A DNA stretch of 64,000 nucleotides from Sarocladium kiliense (Eukaryota; Ascomycota; Sordariomycetes; Hypocreales; Sarocladiaceae), in contig JAUZTG010000016.1 in NCBI GenBank assembly GCA_030734395.1, positions 992,001 to 1,056,000 on the forward strand. Reading direction: 5' to 3'. The notes under the pieces are model-generated. The model had not been told where the DNA came from. It was given only the letters and a program-made list of their open reading frames with translations, and did not search any database. Shown here one piece after another: positions 56,701 through 64,000 of the stretch. Position 1 is the stretch's first letter; every line of letters starts with the position of its first letter. The translations under genes were made by a program, and so were the position numbers.

Positions 56701-59580
56701 GGGCCTCGGAAGCTGGCAGTGCTGGCGCGACGAAGGGTTGCTCCGCTGGCAGCCCGCGGGCGACTGGAAGTCGCAGCTGCAGGCTTGATAGGTGCAAGTT
56801 CGGGCTGTTGCTCTTGTGCTTCTTCGATCTCAGTCTTATCAACCGTTGCAGTGTCGGGATCGATGATGGTAGATGTCTCGCTCGAATCGCCACTCGACGA
56901 GCCTGACGCACCAGATCCGTCATGTCCAGCTGTTTTGAGCAGATCAGCGACAAGACCCTTCTTGGCATTGAGTTCGCGGAAGGTGCCCTTCTCGACGATG
57001 ACACCGTCGCAAAGCATAGTGATGTAGCTGGAATGACGAAGCACAGAGATAGCATTGGTTGCGAGGATACGAGTCTTCGAGGCAAGAAGACCTCGGGGAC
57101 CAAGGACATTGTCAATGATGTGCTTGCCAGTGTGAGAGTCAACGGCTGAGAGAACATCGTCCAGGAGGTATATGTCGGCACGTGCGTAGACTGCGCGAGC
57201 CAGAGACACGCGAGCTTTCTGACCACCGCTTAGAGAAATGCCTCGTTCACCAACGACAGTCTCGTCTCCGTCAGGAAGCTGAGCAAAGTCAGCCAATAGA
57301 GCGCAGGCCTGGATTGTCTTCTCATAAAATTCCGAATCATAGCGGTATCCGAAGATGATGTTCTCCTTGACTGTGGCGTTGAGGATCCAAGTTTGTTGCG
57401 ATGCGTAGGCGACTGTACCGCGGACCTCTACTGTACCTTCTGCTCTCCAGAGATCTCCTAGAATGGTCTGAAGCAACGAGGACTTTCCAGCACCGACCCG
57501 GCCAACAATGCAGGACAGTTCACCCTTGTAAGCTGTGAAGTCAATGTCTCTGAGGACATTCTTAGACTCGTGGCGGTTCCAGGAGAAGGCGCCTCCACGG
57601 ATTTTGACAGTTTCCTCACCCATGGCCTCGGGGGCTTCCTTGACGATAACCGCATCTTCCTGAATTTCCTCGGCAGTGAGGAAGCCCGCCAGACGCTTGA
57701 CTGCCACAGTGGCTTCGACAATGGAGGTGATGACCATGGGAAGGACAGCCAGGGGGAAAGAGAGTAGATTGAAGACAGCCAGGGCGGGGAACACGACCTC
57801 AGTCGTGAGTGGATCCTTAGAGGTTAGGACGAAGACGGTGAAAGTTGAGCAAGAGACGAAAAATGGCGCACTGTTCCAAGTGAAACTGATAACTGCTCGT
57901 GCGGCTCCAATCTTGCGCAGGTTCCTGAGTTCCTGCTCATTCCTGACGTAGTTCAGCTTGTTGAAGAAAGCAGTGCTCCAAGCATACAGCTTGATGCTCT
58001 TCATGTTGTTGATGATCTCGGTAATCAACCGTGTCCTTGAGTCCTTGTATTCCATCTGAGTCTTTTGGAGGTTCTTCATGAGCTTCGCAGTGAAGGTCTG
58101 CAATGGCATCATGGCAACCATGACACCGACACCAGCCAGCATGGACCAGCCGACCATATCGTAGAGGAGGACCATGCAGACGATGACCTTCAGAGGGGCG
58201 GACCAAGCCTGTTGTCCCCACTGTGATAGATCTTGGAGGCGCTGGACATCAACAGTCATGTAGTTGACAATGTCGCCCGTAGACTTCTCTGACCTGCCCT
58301 CATTGGACAGTCTCAGCGACTTGCGGTAGATGGCCGACACAAGACCACCCTTGACACGCATGCCAGTGACGAAGGCGATCTGGAAGTATTGGTGCACAGT
58401 GATAGTCTGAAAGACAGCAGCCGCAAACATGGTGCCAGCGATGGCGGCTCCCTTGATGACCGGCTCTGGAGTCAGATCTTCGTAGTAGTAAGACCCGATA
58501 AAGGCAATGAGCTTGCGAAGCAGCCACGGCTGCACGTATTGGGACATATCGTTCAGAAGCTTGTACACGGCGCCAAGGAAGAACGGCGCACCGTAGGCAC
58601 CGAACAGAGCCTTCCACAACGATGGGTTTTGTGGGCGCTTCTTGACCTGGCGCTTCCACTGGCTCTCAAAAGCCTCGCTGGTAACGGCTGTGGAATCCTC
58701 CTTGTTTAGGGCCCAGAGGTCTTCCTGGGTTAGGAAGACCTTGTAGCCCTTCTTCATCAGCGGTGTCAACCAGTCGAATGTCATGAGCGAGAAGACCGTA
58801 GCGTATTCCATTGGGCATTCCTCCTCCTCGTCAATCGCCTCGTAACCATCTTGCTTTGTGTTGCGCGGCCACAGCCACTCGACAAGGAACTCGAAGATCG
58901 ACAAACCGAAACCCACACAGTAAGTCGCAAAATATGGGAGGTTGGTGGCGTAGAGTTGCTGAGAGATTAGAGAGCGCAGCTTGACGGTGAAGCTGATGAG
59001 CATGAAGAGCCAGTAAAAGAGGACGACGCCATTTGCATGCCTCAGACGGGAGTGCTCGAGCCATTGAATGGTGAAGATGACCCCAAGAGAGAGGATTGTA
59101 AGGACGGTAGTCCAGACTCGGAAGTCGCCGAACCAGATGTTGGGGTATTGGATGATTTGGATGGCGAGCTGTACAACGACGTCGGCGATGATGAGGGCGA
59201 GGGTGGTCTATATGATATCATTGTCAGCATTCTCAAAAACAGTGGAAGGAGTATGACAAATAGCTGACCTGCTTTATCCAGAAATGCCAGTTCTTTGCTC
59301 TGCTCAAAGTTTCCGAGGTCTTGTTAACAAGCCACCAGATGGCAATTGGCCCAATGAGTAGGCCGAAGACCGCAACAGTAGCAATCCAGACATCAATGAA
59401 GCATGGTGTGAAGTCATAGCGATGAGGACTCAACGGACCCCATCCCTCCTCATTTCCGCAAAGTGGCTGCCTGAGGGCAGCAGTCGCACTGAGATAGTTG
59501 CTGCCGAGTTCGCGCAATGGACGAAGACCAGTGAAGGAGCCAGAGCTGTGTAGCACCTGCTGCGCTTCGAAGGTATCCAT
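53745..59580 (-). CDS. YCF1: YCF1-type ABCC vacuolar transporter
   Basis: A full-length multidrug-resistance-protein ABC transporter, probably moving glutathione and metal conjugates into the vacuole. Exons 59580-59269, 59207-56361, 56296-56193, 56037-55052, 54840-54772 and 54079-53745 encode 1550 residues. An N-terminal TMD0 (Cys-Gly-Asn...Gly-Trp-Gly-Pro-x-Ser-Pro) precedes the core. NBD1 has Walker A Gly-Arg-Val-Gly-Ala-Gly-Lys-Ser-Ser (673-681) and Leu-Ser-Gly-Gly-Gln (763-767). NBD2 has Walker A Gly-Arg-Thr-Gly-Ala-Gly-Lys-Ser-Ser (1340-1348), Leu-Ser-Gln-Gly-Gln and Walker B with Asp-Glu-Ala-Thr. The linker is Ser-rich with an Arg-Arg-Ala-Ser site, like the kinase-regulated site of yeast Ycf1. 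Introns 3-5 are 155, 211 and 692 nt, far above the local norm. BPT1-type identity is an alternative. Confidence 0.93.
54080..54771 (-). other. 692-nt intron in NBD2 of the ABC transporter
   Basis: It starts GTGAGC and ends AAATAG, with a TGCTGAC branch-like site about 25 nt before the acceptor. It splits the codon for a Gly just before Ser-Asn-Leu-Ser-Gln-Gly-Gln. It has stops in all frames, so it cannot be coding. Flanking protein is continuous without loss. It is ten times the local median and shows no terminal repeats that I can see. Confidence 0.85.
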
Positions 59581-60848
59581 GGCAAGGTGTGACGGACCCT
59601 GTCCGGAGTTGGCGATTGTGGACGGAAGAAGAGAAGACCAAAAGCACAAGGACGAGATGCGAGATTTGGGCCGTCGTTAGCTCATGCTATGGTCGGTGGG
59701 CGATGTACCGAGTCGAAATAGCCCGCAAGCGAGGTAGGAAGTTATCCGAGCTTCCAGCGCAAGCTATTTGGGAGAGAGAAAGCGAGCGAGGTTGAGAGAA
59801 TGAGCAAAGGACGTTGTGATGGCGAGTGTCGAGAATTGAGGGGAGAGGGAGAGAGCGAGAGAAGAGCGAGAAGCCGTGAAGTTTGGCGATGGCCCGCAGA
59901 AAAGTCGAGGGGAGTGCTGATGTCAGTCTCGGAGGGAACCATGCAAACTCCGGGCGGCGTGGACAATAATAACAGTACGGACGGAACAGTAAAAAAAGTC
60001 GACAACAACGGCGGACGGAAGTGCAGCCGGGATCATACTTTGGCCCAGTGGGTGCATTTCGGTGCTTTGTCAGCGCATTTCGCTGGGGGAAATTTAGGCC
60101 GGTCGCTAGAAGGAAAGGTATTGAAAACCGAACGATGACGACGGGAGCTTGGGTGCCTTAGGGGGTAAGCATGAAGCAGCGTGAATTCGGTGTACTTGGG
60201 TCGTATGGCAATGCTGGCATGACGATACTTCCATTTCAGCTCAACCTTACAAAATATCATGACTGCGTCTATGATCACGTTCACATCGCAAACTACCCAA
60301 TCCATAAGGCTCTGTCTGGCAGCCTCGTCCGTGAAGAACGGTGAACCCCCAAAAAGTCGGAGCAGTTATCGGAGCTGCAGGCGAGCGGGGTGCCGCTAGG
60401 CTGCTTCAGGGCACTGGCAGCGGATGAAGTGCCATGCAGACCCGGACAGGCGGTCACTGAAATCACGATGCTCCAGCGAGGTGCAGTGATTATCAATGGC
60501 GGTACCCCGCCAGCTAGAACTCCACTCGCAGCCGGGTTATGCTGACAATCGTTCATTAGCCAGCCCCGAGTCGCACGCAGCGTACACGTCGACGTAAGAT
60601 TAGATGGATGGTCAGGTTGACTCGGACGCGCCAGAGGCTTGGTCCAACTTCAGAGGTCTCAGTAGGGGTAGTGGTAAGAATTCCATTTTCTGGTTCGCCT
60701 TATTCATTGTCGTCATACAAATACAGTTGACTGCCTTTTTGGTTCCAATCGCTGACCCATGCCCCTCTACCCTTACTTTGAAATGTGACTTTATAACTGA
60801 CATACATGGTGGCCACATCATGGAGTTGCTCATGAAGATGCATTCCGA
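59581..60848. other. Intergenic; promoter of the ABC transporter
   Basis: 1.27 kb between two minus-strand genes. Close to 59780-59880 the plus strand is a long GA-rich tract (CT-rich on the coding strand), typical of mould promoters and leaders. The part near 60.6-60.85 kb is likely 3' UTR of the PQ-loop gene. No other gene seen. Confidence 0.5.
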
Positions 60849-62080
60849 TCAGCGATATGACCCAGAGTCTCCTCTCTGAAGAATTGGCCGCTCATCCTCA
60901 TCATTGCTGCCTGGATCCTCCTCGATTGTCTGGTAGCGTGTCCCATTCACGCCATCTTCATCCTCATCATTCCGGCTGTAGATGAAGTACTGCGCAAACA
61001 CGCAGAGATCCAGCAAAAGCGTGACGAGGCTACCTGCCAACCAGCTGAGGTTCACCAGAATGTAGCGTCCGTATATACGTCCCGCCTCGCCGGGTGCACA
61101 GCCATCTCCGTGACTGTGGCAATGAGGCTCGTAGGCGAAGATAGACAGGACGTAAGTGATGTTGCCGAGGCACGCGAAGAGGAAGAACAGCATGCTAAGA
61201 CCGTCCGTCGTCTTGCGTCGGTAGTTGAGAATCAATTGCGGGAGTCGTGAGGCGATGTAGGCCACTGTGCAGAGGTAGCCAAAGACCTGACCCACGACAT
61301 TGAAAGCAAGGTTGTCCTCCTCGGGCGCGCCGCCGTCCTTCTTGCCTTGAGTCGCTCGCTCACCGAGAAACCATCCCAACACGCCAGCGGCACAGACCAT
61401 GACGACGACGGTGGTATTCCAGACGATGGTCTGCAAGGCGGTCGGGGGCGCAGGTGGCGGGGTGTCGGAGATGTGGGGGACGGCGGGCGACAGGCCAGCC
61501 CAGTCTGAAGAACCTCGTCGTTCAGTATTGCTGAGAAGACCAGTCCTCTCGTTCGCCTCGCCAATCGTAGGACCTGATGGCTTCGGTGGCTGGACAGGGG
61601 CATCTTTCCACGTGAAGCCTCGGTAATAGAAACATTGAAGCAGGAGGACAATGTCTGCAATTGTGTAGTATATGGCGAGGATAATCTGACAATGTTAGCT
61701 TGCGAGTGAGAATTGAGTTGCGATGCTACGCACCATGGTTGGGAGCACGCCCTGAAGGACAGCGCCAATAATATTGAAAACATCTCCAAGGAGCCAGACA
61801 ATGATGAACTGGATGGAGAGGGCATCCGCGTTGCCACGCTGGAAGTTCTGGATAATCTGAGGGGAGAAAACGACCACTGGAGATAGTCAGCAACCATGAT
61901 ATCCCACCTAGGGCAAAAATTGTATCTCGACTAACCCCAGCAAGCAATAGAGATAGATCTGAAGCACCTTGTCAGTCATATGCATCATACAGGACCTCAC
62001 AGCTCACTCAAGGTGACTCACCCGCAAATGCCTGAGATGGCTTCAACATCGAGGTTGAAGGTTGGCGTAGGAGGCGCCAT
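60849..62080 (-). CDS. PQ-loop vacuolar amino acid transporter (Ypq/PQLC2 type)
   Basis: Seven-span PQ-loop proteins of this group export or exchange basic amino acids across the vacuolar membrane (yeast Ypq1-3, fission yeast Stm1, animal PQLC2). Exons 62080-62022, 61958-61936 (23 nt), 61876-61734 and 61685-60849 encode 353 residues. The first PQ motif (Phe-Ser-Pro-Gln-Ile-Ile-Gln-Asn-Phe, Pro33-Gln34) is assembled across the tiny exon 2. The second (Ser-Arg-Leu-Pro-Gln-Leu, Pro224-Gln225) lies in a long last exon. A polar linker of about 70 residues separates the halves, and the C-terminus is acidic. Conserved Trp-Leu-x-Gly-Asp and Leu-Asn-Tyr blocks fit the family. The neighbouring ABCC gene is also probably vacuolar, which may be coincidence. 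Confidence 0.93.
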
Positions 62081-62934
62081 TGTAGAAGTCGCGGCTGCAA
62101 ACTAAAAATGTCTTCCCGGTTCTGCGAAATGGAAAAATTCGGCTTTGCAGCAAAGTCTCAGCTTCCACCAGGGATCAGCGTGTCGATCAGCCGGCACAGT
62201 GAACTTCCCTCCCCAGTCGAACACGCGCTCTCCTAGCCGCTTCTCCAACAATAGCCAGGTGCAGACTCTAAGCCTTTCTTGAACGAAGGCACTGGTCGGA
62301 TGTTCCAGAATTTTTTCAGATCAGGTTGGAAGGTTGAAGGAGGAGGAAGATGAGGAGGAGAGGGCGAATTGGGGGCTGAAAGAAAGATTCTTCCTTGAAT
62401 GAAGCAATGCAGTCACCACAGCTGGTGCTAAGCCGAAAACGGAAATGTGGCTTGACGGGGATCGGAGTCCGGTCGAGAGAGATTGCGGGGGAGACCGAGG
62501 GCCTGTCGCAAGGTGGTAAGGGATGCTGGTCAATCAGAAATTAAGTGCAAACGGAAATCCTGGGACATGATATGGTTGCCTCGAAATCTTTTCGAGAGTC
62601 GGGATCGGCGCCGGACCCCGCCTTGGGAACGGTGAGTATTGTAGGCCGTACTGGGGTTGAAGTTAGCACAGACACCGAATCGTCGGTAAGGTACCACCTT
62701 AGCTGAGACGAGCCTGGCATGACAACACCTCAGAGGTATCTCAAATGGCCGACAGTGTCCAAGGTTTGCAGATGGCACCTGGCACATAGGAAGGTCTTTT
62801 TGTCTTCATAAGTTCTGAGCAATTTAAAATAGAATCTTCTAAGACTGCCAGTCATTCCGTGGTGCAACTAGCACACATCTCCTGGAAACCTCGTAGCTTG
62901 TTCCTTTCTCTCCATTTGTGGATCAGCCTCCCGA
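62081..62934. other. Intergenic region
   Basis: 854 bp between two minus-strand genes. A CT-rich run on the minus strand near 62330-62400 fits the promoter/leader of the PQ-loop gene. No gene recognised. Confidence 0.5.
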
Positions 62935-63954
62935 TCAGATCTCTACGACCACAGCCGGCTGCTCTTCCTCTTGGCCATCGTTATTTCTCAATACAGCGGC
63001 ATTGACGAGTGTTGTATAGCTGCAAGAACGCTGCCGCCAGAAGGACCAATTTGACCCCGGCAAGATCGCTACAAGCAACCTGTAAACGAACACGCAGCCC
63101 ATCCAGCACACAGCCAGGGCCCCTCGCTCGCCGGTCATCACCCGGGCATACGCTGCATCCACGCTATCGTACACAATGTTTTCTCTCCCGTGACCACCGT
63201 GAATATGACCAAAGACTACTAGCCTCGGTCGAATGCGCCAGATCTCCCTCAGCAGCTGGGGACATCCTTTGCCCTCTTCGTCTAGACAGCCCTTGGGTGG
63301 CCCGTGAGTGACCAAGATATCAGTCTCTTGCGGCACACTGTCGGCCCACACCTTCCGAATAGGAGGGTACTGAAAAGCCCAATTGCCACACTGCTCGGTC
63401 CAAGGCGACCCGTAGACCGTCAGCGAGCGGCCTGTTGCGAAGTTGAGTTTTGTTGTACTGTTGTTGAGATAGACGATGTCTCCCCAGCCGAGATCGCTGC
63501 GAGAAGTTCCTTCGCCTTCACAGATTCGATCTGGAGATCTGGCGACAAACGCAGGATCTAGTAAGAGATCATGATTGCCAGCGATGACTACCTTGTAGCG
63601 ATGCGGGAGACTTTTGAGCCAGTCCAGCTGTGCTTGAAGCTCCTCAAATGAGCCGCCGTTGGTCAAATCGCCTGCGTGAAGTAGAACGTCGCCATCAGGG
63701 ACTTTCGGCTGCGTATTGTGGGTGTCTGAGATACAAACAACGGTAATCAGAGATGGACGTGACGCTGGTCGAATTTGTGTCGCCGTACGAAGCCTCTGCG
63801 CCTCTGGGTAGAGTCTTCGGACGAGGTGTGCAGCTGGGTCTTGACAGAACTTTTGCCACTCAGTGCGCTGGGGAGGCCGCCATGCCCCGAGCGGGCGACT
63901 TATTGATGTTGCCATTTCAGTAATGATGACTTGTGTGAGAGGTTTGACAAACAT
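62935..63954 (-). CDS. Calcineurin-like metallophosphoesterase
   Basis: A single-exon gene of 339 residues. ATG 63954 is the first Met after an in-frame stop at 63987-63985, so the gene is complete; Met at 63915 is an alternative. All metal-site motifs are present in order: Ser-Asp-Thr-His (76-79), Ala-Gly-Asp-Leu-Thr-Asn-Gly-Gly (94-101), Gly-Asn-His-Asp (126-129), Thr-His-Gly-Pro-Pro (216-220) and Gly-His-Ile-His-Gly-Gly-His-Gly (249-256). This combination is that of the small class-III phosphoesterases related to animal MPPED1/2 (239AB/Ser-Thr phosphatase-like). The C-terminus has a hydrophobic stretch of about 20 residues that may anchor it to a membrane. The substrate is unknown; fungal members are often annotated only as calcineurin-like phosphoesterase. 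Confidence 0.9.
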   Translation of the reverse strand: MFVKPLTQVIITEMATSISRPLGAWRPPQRTEWQKFCQDPAAHLVRRLYPEAQRLRTATQIRPASRPSLITVVCISDTHNTQPKVPDGDVLLHAGDLTNGGSFEELQAQLDWLKSLPHRYKVVIAGNHDLLLDPAFVARSPDRICEGEGTSRSDLGWGDIVYLNNSTTKLNFATGRSLTVYGSPWTEQCGNWAFQYPPIRKVWADSVPQETDILVTHGPPKGCLDEEGKGCPQLLREIWRIRPRLVVFGHIHGGHGRENIVYDSVDAAYARVMTGERGALAVCWMGCVFVYRLLVAILPGSNWSFWRQRSCSYTTLVNAAVLRNNDGQEEEQPAVVVEI

Positions 63955-64000
63955 GAAGAAAGCGCCTACGGATTGCCAAGGAGTTCAAGGCGTGTGGGTT
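63955..64000. other. Upstream of phosphoesterase, window edge
   Basis: The last 46 bases are the leader of the minus-strand phosphoesterase and carry its in-frame upstream stop. Confidence 0.6.

Overview
This window is nuclear DNA from a filamentous ascomycete (Pezizomycotina). Sequence features and protein likeness point to a Sordariomycete, but the species is not identified. The evidence is about 35 short GT-AG introns, mostly 48-82 nt, with CTAAC/CTGAC-like branch sites; long CT-rich leaders; and a set of housekeeping proteins with the domain layout of mould orthologues. Intron-exon models were built by hand from reading frames, splice sites and family likeness. No alignment or database search was run.

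Left part (1-18.7 kb): about 2 kb of non-coding DNA, then a DUF2293 gene (+) facing RRP12 (-). RRP12 shares a divergent promoter with VPS29 (+). VPS29 faces shugoshin SGO1 (-), which is divergent from DASH subunit DAD2 (+). A TPX2-motif gene (+) and a type-B carboxylesterase (+) follow. SGO1, DAD2 and the TPX2-like gene form a small neighbourhood of chromosome-segregation genes.

Middle (19.5-45.2 kb): two single-span membrane proteins of the fungal Ser/Thr-rich or Mid2-like sort (both -) flank SNU13 (+). Then come a coiled-coil protein (+), complex I subunit NDUFB3/B12 (-) divergent from the deadenylase POP2/CAF1 (+), the GID ubiquitin ligase subunit GID9/FYV10 (-) divergent from the bHLH-zipper factor CBF1 (+), and a DUF2841 gene (-).

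Right part (45.2-64 kb): an 8.6 kb stretch without any recognisable gene, then three minus-strand genes in tandem: a full-length YCF1-type ABCC vacuolar transporter with unusually long 3' introns, a PQ-loop transporter of the vacuolar basic amino acid family, and a calcineurin-like phosphoesterase.

I see no operon, CRISPR array, intact transposon, rRNA, confident tRNA or secondary-metabolite cluster. I found no clearly new biological system. The observations most worth checking are the two stop-free in-frame introns (RRP12, GID9), a stop codon inside the probable 5' coding extension of POP2, the 692-nt intron in the ABC transporter, the unexplained 8.6 kb gene desert, and the adjacent mitotic genes in a window that also encodes the kinetochore/E-box factor CBF1.
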